Shown piece by piece: positions 19,215 through 27,335 of a stretch of DNA of 42,706 nucleotides; within the stretch, counting starts at the first letter, position 1; each line of letters begins with the position of its first letter. Origin of the DNA: Clostridiales bacterium. GTDB lineage: Bacteria > Bacillota > Clostridia > Christensenellales > Aristaeellaceae. The position numbers and the translations under genes are program-made. A model generated the notes under the pieces. That model worked only from the letters and a program-made list of their open reading frames with translations. It made no database searches and was not told the origin of the DNA. Location: NCBI GenBank assembly GCA_024695415.1, contig JAILIE010000124.1, positions 1 through 42,706 on the forward strand, given 5' to 3'.

Positions 19215-22214
19215 TTATTCGGTCCGCAGCGCGACCACCGGATCTTTCCGGGCGGCGCTCCGGGAGGGGATGACCCCGGAGAAGAGCGTCAGGAGCATGC
19301 TGATCGCGACCAGCAGCAGCGCGACGCGGATATCCAGGAAAGCGCTCAGGTTGCCGATGCCGGTCAGGCGATGCAGCACAGCGTTGATGGGAATACACAG
19401 GAGCCAGGTGATTACCACGCCCAGCGTGCCGGAGGCGAAACCGATGAGGACGGTCTCCGCGGTAAACATGCTGGAAACGTTGCGCCGGGACGCGCCGATA
19501 GCCCGCAGGATGCCGATCTCGTGGGTGCGCTCCTGGACGGAAATCAGGGTAATGACGCCGATCATAATGGAGGACACGATCAGGGAGATCGCGACGAAGG
19601 CGATCAGGACATAGGTGATCGCGTTGATGATGGTCGTTACGGAGCTCATCATCAGGCCGACATAATCCGTATAGGTGATCTCCGACAGGTCGTCCACCGT
19701 CTCGTTGTAGTCCGCGATGGCATTTTCAATCCTTTCCTTGTCGGCGAAGGTGGAAGCATACAGGTTGATGACGGAGGGAGAATCCAGGTCCACATATCCC
19801 ATCTTCCGCAGGTTCTTTTCCAGGGTGGAGGAGGAGAAGGTCATCACCCGGTCAAACCAGGCGGCGCACTCGTCATCCGGGGCCTTCTTCACGTACATAT
19901 CCAGGGCCGCGGCCTGCTGGGCGGGCGTCATCCGGGCGATCTGCTGCCCGGCGGTTTCCGCGTATTCCGCGGTGATCTTCGGGGCCATGATCTGCACTAC
20001 GATCCCGAACAGCTCCTCATCCGAACGGGAGGCAAGATATCCCTTCATGGTCGCCTCATCCATCCCCATCTGTTCGGTCAGGGACTGGATCATCAACGTT
20101 TCCAGGTCTTCCCGGGAATAGCTGCCGATATACTCCGATACCGCCTGGCGGATCTGTTCTTCCGAGGGCACGGTCAGTATACTGACGAGCGCCGCGGCTT
20201 TTTCCGCCTCACTCATGGCGGCAACGCGGGCGCGAAGGGCCATGGCCTTTTCCGTTTCCGTCTGCGCGGCGGAGTCCGGGAAAGGCAGGCCGGACAGGAT
20301 ATCCGTATCCGGGGAGGCGGCCTGCGCCTGAACGATATCGGAGTGGTTGCAGTGGTCCACGACATACTCCGTCAGGAGGCTGGTATAGAAGATGCCGCCG
20401 CTGGTCCGGGCGCCGATGGCGTCATCGGACGGGCGGAGGATGCCGGAAACCTTCAGTTCCAGGCCGTTGTCATAAAGGAACTGGACACCCGCGTCCGTCT
20501 GGCGCAGATCCGACCAGAGCCCGGTTTCCGCGTCGCGGATAAAGCAGTCGGAATTCATTACCACCCGGAAGCGGAGACCGCAGACCGTCTCATAGCTCCA
20601 GCTCCTGGCCTCATATTCCACCGCCTCGTGCAGCAGGGCCGCGCGCATCACCTGCTCAATGGATTCCTTCGGCAGGAGGCCCAGTGCGTAGAGCGTCAGG
20701 TCGGGAAGCTCGCCGTCCTCATCCACGACCAGCAGGATTTCATCATAGCGGGAGGGCCAGGATCCGTAGACCAGGTTGTACTGCTTCTCATACAGGGGAT
20801 TGATCAGGTTTCCGTCCCCGGCGGGAAGCATTTCCCGCCAGAGCGCCGCGGAGCTCATCATCACGGACTGGGAGGCGGAGGCGCTTTCGTTCTGCGCCGC
20901 CATGAGGGCGGGAAACCCGGTCTGCATATAGTCGCCCAGCAGGTCCTGCATCAGGGCCTGCAGGTCGGAAATGATGATTTCCCCGGACGGATTGCGGGCA
21001 TAGATATTCATGTCCATATCATAGGTGTACTGGACACCGCTGACGGCGGTCTTCAGGGGATCTTCGGAATCCTCATCGGACCGGACGGCTTCCATATGCG
21101 CCCGGAAGGACCGCAGGTCGTTCTCCTGGGCCATATCGCTGTTCAGCGCGTTCAGGATCTCATAGAGCATTTCCTTCTGGTACACGCCGTCGTCCGCATG
21201 TTCCGGGGCGGATGAAACCTTTCCCATAAAGGTGGTCAGGAGGGAACTGATATCCACATGGCGGGCTTCCAGCATCAGCGGATAGGAGGACAGCGCCTCC
21301 TCCTGCACCGTGTTGATATAGGCGGTCATTCCGTTGGAAACCGCGTAAATCAGGGCAATGCCGATGATGCCGATGGAACCGGCAAAGCTGGTCAGCAGCG
21401 TCCGGCCCTTTTTGGTGATCAGGTTTTTCAGGGACAGGCCGAAGGATGTCCGAAGGGACATGGACGGGAGTTTCTTCCGCTCGTTTTTCAGCGCGCGTTC
21501 CCGGTCGGAAAGGGTTTCCTGCTCGGATTCCTCATCGGAAAGGGGCAGGGAATCATGGGTGATCTTCCCGTCCAGCATGTTGATGATCCGGGTGGAGTAA
21601 CGGTTGGCCAGATCCGGATTGTGAGTGACCATGATCACCAGTCGGTCCCGGGAGATTTCCCGGAGGATGTCCATGACCTGGACGCTGGTTTCCGTATCCA
21701 GCGCTCCCGTCGGCTCGTCCGCCAGGATGATGTCCGGATTGTTGACCAGGGCACGGGCGATCGCTACCCGCTGCATCTGTCCGCCGCTCATCTCGGACGG
21801 GCGCTTTTTCATCTGGTCGCCCAGGCCGACCTGCTCCAGCACCTGCCGGGCCCGTTCCCGGCGCTCCCGCCGGGACACGCCGGACAGCGTCAGCGCCAGT
21901 TCGACGTTCTGGAGCACGGACTGGTGGGGGATCAGATGATAGCTCTGGAAAACGAAACCGATGGAATGGTTCCGGTAGGCGTCCCAGTCCCTGCCGCGGA
22001 AATCCTTCGTGGAGCGGCTGTTGATCAGCAGGTCGCCGGTGGTATACCGGTCCAGTCCGCCGATGATGTTCAGCAACGTCGTTTTTCCGCAGCCGGAAGG
22101 CCCCAGGATGGAAACGAACTCGTGGCTCCGGAATTTCAGGTCAATTCCTTTCAGCGCCTCGACCTCGTCCTTACCGGCCGGATACACTTTGGTGATGCTG
22201 CGCAGTTCCAGCAT
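19215..22214 (-). CDS. ABC transporter ATPase-FtsX permease fusion (MacB-like)
   Basis: A 999-residue inner-membrane protein. The N-terminal ABC ATPase has Walker A GPSGCGKT (38-45), signature MSGGQ (142-146), Walker B ILADEPTGALD, and H-loop His (about 198). A charged linker follows, then the first membrane helix (about 275-292). A very large extracytoplasmic domain of roughly 550 residues comes next. The C-terminal FtsX domain (about 850-999) has three membrane helices and the motif EIGILRAIGASRRNV. Such proteins work as mechanotransmission exporters of peptides, lipoproteins or lipids, or as signalling modules. Start is ATG 22214, ten bases after GGGGG; a TTG nine bases upstream is too close to that site. 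No outer-membrane partner or two-component system is adjacent. Confidence 0.88.
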   Translation of the reverse strand: MLELRSITKVYPAGKDEVEALKGIDLKFRSHEFVSILGPSGCGKTTLLNIIGGLDRYTTGDLLINSRSTKDFRGRDWDAYRNHSIGFVFQSYHLIPHQSVLQNVELALTLSGVSRRERRERARQVLEQVGLGDQMKKRPSEMSGGQMQRVAIARALVNNPDIILADEPTGALDTETSVQVMDILREISRDRLVIMVTHNPDLANRYSTRIINMLDGKITHDSLPLSDEESEQETLSDRERALKNERKKLPSMSLRTSFGLSLKNLITKKGRTLLTSFAGSIGIIGIALIYAVSNGMTAYINTVQEEALSSYPLMLEARHVDISSLLTTFMGKVSSAPEHADDGVYQKEMLYEILNALNSDMAQENDLRSFRAHMEAVRSDEDSEDPLKTAVSGVQYTYDMDMNIYARNPSGEIIISDLQALMQDLLGDYMQTGFPALMAAQNESASASQSVMMSSAALWREMLPAGDGNLINPLYEKQYNLVYGSWPSRYDEILLVVDEDGELPDLTLYALGLLPKESIEQVMRAALLHEAVEYEARSWSYETVCGLRFRVVMNSDCFIRDAETGLWSDLRQTDAGVQFLYDNGLELKVSGILRPSDDAIGARTSGGIFYTSLLTEYVVDHCNHSDIVQAQAASPDTDILSGLPFPDSAAQTETEKAMALRARVAAMSEAEKAAALVSILTVPSEEQIRQAVSEYIGSYSREDLETLMIQSLTEQMGMDEATMKGYLASRSDEELFGIVVQIMAPKITAEYAETAGQQIARMTPAQQAAALDMYVKKAPDDECAAWFDRVMTFSSSTLEKNLRKMGYVDLDSPSVINLYASTFADKERIENAIADYNETVDDLSEITYTDYVGLMMSSVTTIINAITYVLIAFVAISLIVSSIMIGVITLISVQERTHEIGILRAIGASRRNVSSMFTAETVLIGFASGTLGVVITWLLCIPINAVLHRLTGIGNLSAFLDIRVALLLVAISMLLTLFSGVIPSRSAARKDPVVALRTE

Positions 22215-22292
22215 GAATGGCAATCCCCCTTTGAAACGGTTCCGTCCGGCCCGGACGGCAGCAGATACCGGCGATTCCCCGGGGATTCGCGG

Positions 22293-22586
22293 TCAGATCC
22301 TGTTTTTCAGAATGTCGGCAGCCAGTTCCAGCATCCGGAACGCCGCGTCGCGGGCCGCGGTAATCTGGTCATAGACCAGGTCCTCCGACAGCACGCCGGC
22401 GGGGATATCCTTCGGAAGTTCCCCCTCCCGGTCCTCGTACCAGGCTTCGCTGCCGTAATACGCGAAGAGCCGCGTCATGTGATCCCGCAGTTCCGCCATC
22501 CGGTCCAGTTCCGCGGAGAGACTGCCGGTCGCGGCGGCGCATTCGTTCAGGTAGCCTTCCATTTCGGTGATACGCTCGATATCCAT
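22293..22586 (-). CDS. DUF4298 domain protein
   Basis: A 97-residue, helix-rich soluble protein; the DUF4298 assignment rests on pattern recognition, not a search. Features include an N-terminal coiled-coil-like stretch (residues 1-40), YYGSEAWYEDRE and LVYDQI. Function unknown. ATG 22586 follows GGGAGG. It is the first gene of an operon with the ABC/FtsX fusion, 78 bp upstream of it; the intergenic stretch shows no terminator. The association suggests a cytoplasmic helper of the transporter, which is an inference from position. Confidence 0.75.
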   Translation of the reverse strand: MDIERITEMEGYLNECAAATGSLSAELDRMAELRDHMTRLFAYYGSEAWYEDREGELPKDIPAGVLSEDLVYDQITAARDAAFRMLELAADILKNRI

Positions 22587-22656
22587 CGCAAGCCTCCCGC
22601 CCCGTCCGTTATTTCAGGGCCATGACTATGATCTGTCTTCCACAGCGGCTTGGATG

Positions 22657-22685
22657 ATTATACCATCCGCGGGGGAAAAACAAAA
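22657..22685 (-). promoter_or_regulatory. Promoter of the DUF4298-ABC transporter operon
   Basis: On the minus strand an extended -10 TGGTATAAT (22665-22657) with TTTTGT (22685-22680) 17 bp upstream. It overlaps the T-run of the terminator of the upstream small gene. Confidence 0.6.
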
Positions 22686-22720
22686 GCCCGGACCGCGGTT
22701 CAGTCACGGTTCCAGGCTTT
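22675..22720 (-). terminator. Minus-strand terminator downstream of the small membrane protein gene
   Basis: Arms at 22720-22707 and 22695-22683 pair with small mismatches, then TTTTGTTTTT on the minus strand. Because no plus-strand gene ends here, it supports transcription of the minus-strand ORF at 22925-22797. Confidence 0.6.
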
Positions 22721-22796
22721 GATTGTCTGACGCTCTGAGACCGGGCGGTATTCCGGAGGATACGCTTCCGGCCCGGAACCGGGGCGCCCGAAAAAA

Positions 22797-22925
22797 TCAG
22801 CCCGCCTTTTTCCGGAACAGCGCTTTTTTCACAACACCTTTGGGATCCCTGATCAGCAGGATAACCAGCCAGATGATCAGGGCCAGCGCCACAACGGACA
22901 GACCGAGGAACAGGTCGTTCAGCAT
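22797..22925 (-). CDS. Possible small single-pass membrane protein or 3' gene remnant
   Basis: A 42-residue ORF from ATG 22925. About 20 hydrophobic residues (LFLGLSVVALALIIWLVILL) are followed by a Lys/Arg-rich cytoplasmic tail. The open frame extends some 19 codons further upstream to about 22984 and contains a strong AAGGAGG but no start codon at a useful distance; the ATG at 22925 has no good ribosome site. It could be a genuine small membrane protein or the membrane-anchor tail of a decayed surface protein. A terminator follows. Confidence 0.35.
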   Translation of the reverse strand: MLNDLFLGLSVVALALIIWLVILLIRDPKGVVKKALFRKKAG

Positions 22926-22984
22926 ATCGGCCGGTTCGGGCGTGAAGTAGGCGGCCTTCTCCTCCTTATCCGGATGTGCTGAAT

Positions 22985-23252
22985 CTGATCACGCCCAGTA
23001 TAAACATTAGAGCATCCTCTAAGTCAACAGAAAAATATATCGCGGAACGAAATTCTTTCCGGATCCGGCTTTCCGAAGCGGAGCGGCACGGCAGGGACGG
23101 TCCGGTATTTCCGGGGGTCATATCCCCGGCAAAGGGAAAATACAGGCGTGTATTTTTCCCATCCGGTCCTGTTTTACTTTCACCGGATGCGTTATATTCT
23201 GTATGTACCGAATGACCGGTACACGCGGAACGACCGGAAAGGAACGCAGACC
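22985..23252. other. Gene-free stretch with a weak plus-strand promoter
   Basis: No convincing coding sequence was found on either strand. The only signal is a moderate plus-strand promoter, TTTACT (23173-23178) and TATTCT (23195-23200) 16 bp apart, leading to the mini-ORF at 23253. Confidence 0.35.
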
Positions 23253-23312
23253 ATGCCCGGAATAACAGAAACGGGCGCCGGTTTTCCAGATAGAAGACGG
23301 GCAGGAGCGTGA
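23253..23312 (+). CDS. Possible 19-residue mini-ORF with ribosome site and terminator
   Basis: ATG 23253 lies nine bases after AAGGA, downstream of a plausible promoter (23173-23200). The ORF has 19 codons and its stop TGA (23310-23312) sits in the loop of the hairpin at 23298-23325. This is either a small peptide gene or the surviving 5' end of a deleted gene. The peptide is not recognisable. Confidence 0.25.
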   Translation: MPGITETGAGFPDRRRAGA

Positions 23313-23325
23313 ACGCTCCTGCCCG
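23298..23325. terminator. Terminator hairpin after the GNAT gene operon
   Basis: Perfect twelve-pair stem (23298-23309 with 23314-23325), loop TGAA. It lies just beyond the stop of the minus-strand acetyltransferase gene (23338) and also ends the plus-strand mini-ORF. T-tracts are weak. Confidence 0.6.
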
Positions 23326-23337
23326 CCGCTGCTTTCC

Positions 23338-24099
23338 TCAATGCGTCCGGTGTTCCGACGCCACTTCATACGCTGTATATTCATGATCGAATTCGTAGCC
23401 GAGCGTTTCCGCCAGGCGGACGGAATTCAGATTCTGCGCGTCCCAGCTGGGATAGAGGCCTTCCTCCAGGCAGCGGAGGATCAGCGCCGAGCACGCGGCG
23501 GCCGCGAGGTGCTTCCGCCTTTCAGATTCCACGGTATCCACCTCGATTTCAATTCCCTCCCGGTAGCGGGTATAGGAGGACGCGCCGGAAACGATTTTCC
23601 CGTCTTTCAGGATCACGATACCCCTGCCGAGCTCCAGGAATCTTTCCCGGCTTCCGAAGGGAGAGACAAAGTCCCGGGTCACCGGATCCTCCAGGCACAG
23701 GTCATGGAGCGCCGCGTCGATTTCCCTCAGCTCAAAGCCTTCCGGCAGGGCGGCCACGTTCCTCCGCAGCGCGGCGGTATCGAAACGCGTATCCTTCCGG
23801 ATCGCGTAGCGGGTCACCTTCTTCGCGGACGGGAAGCACTCCTCAATCAGGGAAGCCCAGGCATCGTTTTGCGGAACCAGGATCACAAACCCTTCCGGTT
23901 TGGCGGCGACCAGTTCCCGGTCGGGAGTGCCGGCGAAAAAGCCGAAGCAGCCCACAAAAGCGAACGCGGAGCGCGGATGATCCGGATCCGTGACATATAC
24001 TTTTCCCATGACCTGCTGCAGGCATGACCAGATGAGCGTTTCCTCCCATCCGTCAAAGAGGTTCCGGACCTTTGCCATATCCGATGTTTCATATACCAT
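23338..24099 (-). CDS. GNAT-family acetyltransferase (GNAT_acetyltran type)
   Basis: A 253-residue cytoplasmic enzyme likely to transfer acetyl from acetyl-CoA. The N-terminal half contains PRSAFAFVGCFGFFAG, typical of the PF12746-like group. The C-terminal GNAT fold contains VSGASSYTRYREGIEIEVDT, then the acetyl-CoA loop region SERRKHLAAAACSALI, and NLNSVRLAETLGY at the end. Start ATG 24099 is preceded by GGAAAGG nine bases upstream; the longer open frame (to 24264) runs into the methyltransferase gene and is not family-like. It is the last gene of the minus-strand operon from 27092; the gap to the methyltransferase is 31 bp. Substrate unknown. Confidence 0.82.
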   Translation of the reverse strand: MVYETSDMAKVRNLFDGWEETLIWSCLQQVMGKVYVTDPDHPRSAFAFVGCFGFFAGTPDRELVAAKPEGFVILVPQNDAWASLIEECFPSAKKVTRYAIRKDTRFDTAALRRNVAALPEGFELREIDAALHDLCLEDPVTRDFVSPFGSRERFLELGRGIVILKDGKIVSGASSYTRYREGIEIEVDTVESERRKHLAAAACSALILRCLEEGLYPSWDAQNLNSVRLAETLGYEFDHEYTAYEVASEHRTH

Positions 24100-24130
24100 G
24101 GTGTTTCTGCCTTTCCGGAGGGCGCAGGGG

Positions 24131-24790
24131 TTATGCGGTCGCGAGGACCGTAAAGGTGCTTTCTCCCCATTGTTCCATGATCCGCACATCCCGGAAGCCC
24201 GCCCGGCGCAGGATGTCCATCTCATGAGCGACGAGCAGCGGTGTGTCATAGTGATAGATTTCATTTTCCGGCAGCCCCTGCTCGCTTTTCAGCGCCGCGA
24301 GATTGTCGAAGTATTCTTTTTCGAGCTCTTCCGATTCCGCGAAGTAATCCGTCAGCACGAAAACACCGCCTTCCTTCAGCGCGGCATAGAGCTTTCCGTA
24401 CAGCGCGGCCTTCATCTCCGCGGGGAAATGGTGCAGGGACTCCACCGAGACCGCGGCGTCAAAACGGTTTTCACCCAGGGGGACGTCGAAATAGGATCCC
24501 GGGACCAGGGTCAGGTCCTTACCCGGGAACTTGGCCTCCAGCGCGTTCAGCATGACAGGGGACAGGTCGATTCCTGTGACTTTCGCTTCCGGATTGAGGG
24601 CGAAGTATTCCTCCAGTTCCAGTCCGGTGCCGCATCCCAGGTCCAGGACTTCATCCCCGGCGCCCTTCGGCAGCAGGGAAGCGGTGTAGGCATAGAAGCC
24701 GGACGCGCCTTCGATATCCCTTTTCATATGTTCATCATAGCCGTCAATCCGCGCGGCAAAAAAGTCGTCCATTTTTTCCAGCCGGTTCAT
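24131..24790 (-). CDS. Class I SAM-dependent methyltransferase
   Basis: A 219-residue soluble methyltransferase. Motif I VLDLGCGTG is at 48-56, the acidic residue of motif II in VTGIDLSPVML, and later FDAAVSVESLHHF and KEGGVFVLTDYF. The C-terminus ends in an added beta strand (STFTVLAT). It resembles small-molecule methyltransferases rather than RNA enzymes, but the substrate is not predictable. ATG 24790 is eight bases after AAGGAG; a GTG nine bases earlier overlaps that site and is rejected. Gaps of 28 and 31 bp to its neighbours place it in the five-gene minus operon. Confidence 0.85.
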   Translation of the reverse strand: MNRLEKMDDFFAARIDGYDEHMKRDIEGASGFYAYTASLLPKGAGDEVLDLGCGTGLELEEYFALNPEAKVTGIDLSPVMLNALEAKFPGKDLTLVPGSYFDVPLGENRFDAAVSVESLHHFPAEMKAALYGKLYAALKEGGVFVLTDYFAESEELEKEYFDNLAALKSEQGLPENEIYHYDTPLLVAHEMDILRRAGFRDVRIMEQWGESTFTVLATA

Positions 24791-24818
24791 TCCGTTCACT
24801 CCTTTTCCGGGTCAATGG

Positions 24819-25376
24819 CTATTCTTCCACCGGGCGCCCGGCGCCTCCGGACTGCAGGGCTTCCCACCCGGAGCGCGTGATGGCACAGACGCAGGTGACG
24901 CCGTTTTTCGGATCGGGGTATTCCCGGATCTGCCGCATGCCGTTGGCGGCTGCGGTGGCGCGGGAGGCGGTATTGGTACAGGCCATATAAGAGTAAAGCA
25001 CGCTGTAATCCGTGTTCCGGAAGGCCCAGTCCCGGACCGCCCGGGCCGCCTCACCGGCATAGCCTTTCCGCCAGTGGCTTTTATGGATATGATACCCGAT
25101 CTCCGGCAGCAGCTCCCCGTCAATATTCTGGATGGTGACGCCGCAGTCGCCGATGAATTCACCGGTTTCCTTCAGCTCGATTGCCCAGAGCCCGAAACCA
25201 TATTTCCGGTAGTTGTCCAGGTTCCAGCCGATCCAGCGCCATGTGCCCTCCGCGTCATACGGGGCGGGATAGTGGCGCATCGTTTCCGGATCGGACAGGA
25301 TCCCGAACAGCGAATCAAAATCATCCGGGGTGTATTCCCGCAGTCCAAGCCTCTCCGTTTCAATTATGTAAGCCAT
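24819..25376 (-). CDS. RimJ/RimL-type GNAT acetyltransferase
   Basis: A 185-residue acetyltransferase of the group that modifies protein N-termini or small amines. It starts IIETERLGLREYTPDD, a typical RimJ/L opening. The acetyl-CoA loop is HWRKGYAGEAARAV (around residue 90), followed by TNTASRATAAANGM. ATG 25376 is preceded by AGGAGG; a GTG six bases earlier lies against that site. It overlaps neither neighbour and lies 62 bp after the PfkB kinase gene in the same operon. Specific acceptor unknown. Confidence 0.85.
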   Translation of the reverse strand: MAYIIETERLGLREYTPDDFDSLFGILSDPETMRHYPAPYDAEGTWRWIGWNLDNYRKYGFGLWAIELKETGEFIGDCGVTIQNIDGELLPEIGYHIHKSHWRKGYAGEAARAVRDWAFRNTDYSVLYSYMACTNTASRATAAANGMRQIREYPDPKNGVTCVCAITRSGWEALQSGGAGRPVEE

Positions 25377-25438
25377 CGGCACCTCCTCCTTTCACCGCTG
25401 CCCTGCGGCGCCTTTTTCCACCTGCTTCGCAGCCGGTG

Positions 25439-26335
25439 TCAGGAGATCATCCTCCGGACCTCTTCGAGCGTCGGAGGATGCAGCGGAAGCGGAAACCGGG
25501 AGATGGCAATCCCGGAGCAGGCGCTGGCGAAGCGCACCAGCTCTTCGTCGCCCATTCCGTTCAGCAGGCCGAAAACGCAGCCGGCCTTGAAAGTGTCTCC
25601 CGCGCCGAGGGTGCTCCGGACCTGCACGTCGAAAGGCTTCATCCGGCGGACGGGTTCCCCCTTTCGCCCGTAGAGCATCTCGCCGCCGCCCTGGGTCAGG
25701 ATCGACAGCCCGGCGGAGGCTTCCATCAGCTTCTCCATGATTTCCTCCGGGGACAGCCCCGGGTAGTATTCGCCGGTGCACTCCCTGGAAACCACATTGA
25801 CGGCGGCTCCGCGGTGCAGCGGGGAATCATGCGGGCAATCGATGGTCACATAAGGGACGCCGTGGCGCAAACAGAGTTCCGCTGCCCGCAGGGACTCCCC
25901 GCGGAAATACGGATCGACGGCCGCCGCCCCGCAGCCCATGATATCCTCCTCCTTCGGGACGCTCCACCAGCGTTCACCGGACGAGAACAGCGTCTGGAAC
26001 CGACCCATGGGGGAGCGTACCAGCCCGGCAATCACCACATAATCCATGACGCCGGGGGAATCCACAAAGCACAGCGAGGACAGGTCCACCTTCTTATCCG
26101 CGTAGAAAGCCTTCAGCATCGGCGCGACTTCCGTACCGATCCACGTGCCGTCCATCTTTACGGAGATACCCAGGGAGTCCAGCACGGTTGCGGCGGTACC
26201 TGTTTCACCGCCGGGAAGGAAATACTGTTCCCCGATCTCCGAATATTCATCCGGCCGGAGAAAACCGTCCTTCAGCAGAAAGGAATGGGTTCCCAGGACC
26301 TGTCCGAACAGATATACGTCCGCATGACGATTCAT
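25439..26335 (-). CDS. PfkB-family carbohydrate or nucleoside kinase
   Basis: A 298-residue ribokinase-fold kinase. The family's second signature is complete: STLGAGDTFKAG with catalytic Asp at about 247. An N-terminal GGETGTAATVLDSLG segment corresponds to the substrate-binding motif. The middle contains an unusual stretch PHDSPLHRGAAVNVVSREC not typical of ribokinase or fructokinase, so the substrate is open. ATG 26335 is preceded by CGGAGG eleven bases upstream; an in-frame ATG at 26362 has none. It is the second gene of the operon, 55 bp after the RibD-like gene. Confidence 0.83.
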   Translation of the reverse strand: MNRHADVYLFGQVLGTHSFLLKDGFLRPDEYSEIGEQYFLPGGETGTAATVLDSLGISVKMDGTWIGTEVAPMLKAFYADKKVDLSSLCFVDSPGVMDYVVIAGLVRSPMGRFQTLFSSGERWWSVPKEEDIMGCGAAAVDPYFRGESLRAAELCLRHGVPYVTIDCPHDSPLHRGAAVNVVSRECTGEYYPGLSPEEIMEKLMEASAGLSILTQGGGEMLYGRKGEPVRRMKPFDVQVRSTLGAGDTFKAGCVFGLLNGMGDEELVRFASACSGIAISRFPLPLHPPTLEEVRRMIS

Positions 26336-26390
26336 GGCGTGATTCACCTCCGTATGGTTCATGAATGATTCGGGACCGCCCCGGCCACGG

Positions 26391-27092
26391 TCAGCTGACG
26401 ACCTTGTACCGCAGGCGAATATAGGAATCCTCGAGGACCTTACAGTCTTCCAGCTTCAGGACGCCCAGGGCGGACAGCTCCTCCCGCTTTATCAGGGAAG
26501 CCCCGTCAATCAGCGTGGAGGTATTCTTCCCGCCGACCAGGACCGGCGCGACCACCAGGTCCACGTAGTCAAACAGCTTCTCGCGGAGGAAAAGGCTGTT
26601 GACGGTACCGCCGGACTGGACGGTCAGGCGGTCGCAGCCGAAATCCTTTTTCAGCCGGACAAGCGCCGCGCGAAGGTCCGTTTTCTCCTGAAAGATGATG
26701 TGCAGGTTTTCCTCCTTCACATCAAATGCGGGATGCGACCGGTTGGAAGTGACCAGCACGAATGTTTTCGACTGGGCACAGAAGTAGCGGACGCCCTGCT
26801 CCGTCAGGTGATGGTTGTCCAGAATCACGAAGGAGACCGGCGTTTTTGGCGGGGGATCCTTCCGGTTGGCTCCCATCTTTTCCTGCACGCGGCCGGTATT
26901 GAAGGACCACAGATCGGTCGTCTGCTCGATCTCATAGTACTGGTGCAGGCCTTCCCTCAGCCCGTCGATCATCGGGAAATCCCTGTCCACGTCCAGGTCG
27001 TCGCACGCCCCTGTGCTGATTTTCCCGTCCAGTGACATCAGCATAAACAAAGTGGTTACCGGCCGGCTGGTGGTTTCTGATTCCATACTCAT
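26391..27092 (-). CDS. RibD C-terminal-like (dihydrofolate-reductase-fold) reductase
   Basis: A 233-residue NADPH-type reductase related to the reductase half of RibD. It has the N-terminal MLMSLDGKIS motif, the central SNRSHPAF/LHIIF strand region and the QSGGTVNSLFL glycine motif, followed by VDLVVAPVLVGGKNT. No deaminase domain is fused, so it is a stand-alone reductase with an unknown heterocyclic substrate; no other riboflavin genes are nearby. ATG 27092 lies six bases after GGAGGA. It heads the five-gene minus operon, with a long leader of about 160 bases. Confidence 0.85.
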   Translation of the reverse strand: MSMESETTSRPVTTLFMLMSLDGKISTGACDDLDVDRDFPMIDGLREGLHQYYEIEQTTDLWSFNTGRVQEKMGANRKDPPPKTPVSFVILDNHHLTEQGVRYFCAQSKTFVLVTSNRSHPAFDVKEENLHIIFQEKTDLRAALVRLKKDFGCDRLTVQSGGTVNSLFLREKLFDYVDLVVAPVLVGGKNTSTLIDGASLIKREELSALGVLKLEDCKVLEDSYIRLRYKVVS

Positions 27093-27143
27093 TTCTGCTC
27101 CTCCGGGCCCGTCCGTCCCATTTATTCAATCCGTCATTCCGGA

Positions 27144-27221
27144 TCAGGCGCCGGTATATCTGTTTCCGGAGGAAAGTCGCGGCGCCGCCGCGGGGATCTT
27201 TTCCCTTGTGCCGTTTGCCAT
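27144..27221 (-). CDS. Possible 25-residue leader ORF ahead of the reductase operon
   Basis: Within the leader RNA, ATG 27221 follows GGGAG at a good distance and opens 25 codons (Ala-, Arg- and Gly-containing), ending at 27144, about 50 bases before the operon's first gene. No run of a regulatory amino acid is visible. It could be a regulatory upstream ORF or chance. Confidence 0.25.
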   Translation of the reverse strand: MANGTREKIPAAAPRLSSGNRYTGA

Positions 27222-27241
27222 GCCGCGCTCCCTGAAAAAGG

Positions 27242-27285
27242 TGACCGGTCAGTTACAATCATAGCGGGCGAGCGGCCACTGTCAA
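27242..27285 (-). promoter_or_regulatory. Strong promoter with a palindrome at the start point, reductase-kinase-acetyltransferase operon
   Basis: On the minus strand a perfect -35 TTGACA (27285-27280), 16-bp spacer and TATGAT (27263-27258). The perfect 10-bp palindrome TGACCGGTCA (27242-27251) lies where transcription should begin, a usual place for a repressor operator. Confidence 0.65.
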
Positions 27286-27335
27286 GGCTTTTCTCCGGGA
27301 CCGCCGCGGAAACCGTTCTCCCGCGTCCCGCTCTG

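Noticed and set aside
22976-23215. 79-codon plus-strand ORF
   Set aside because: No ribosome site, no plausible domain and irregular composition.
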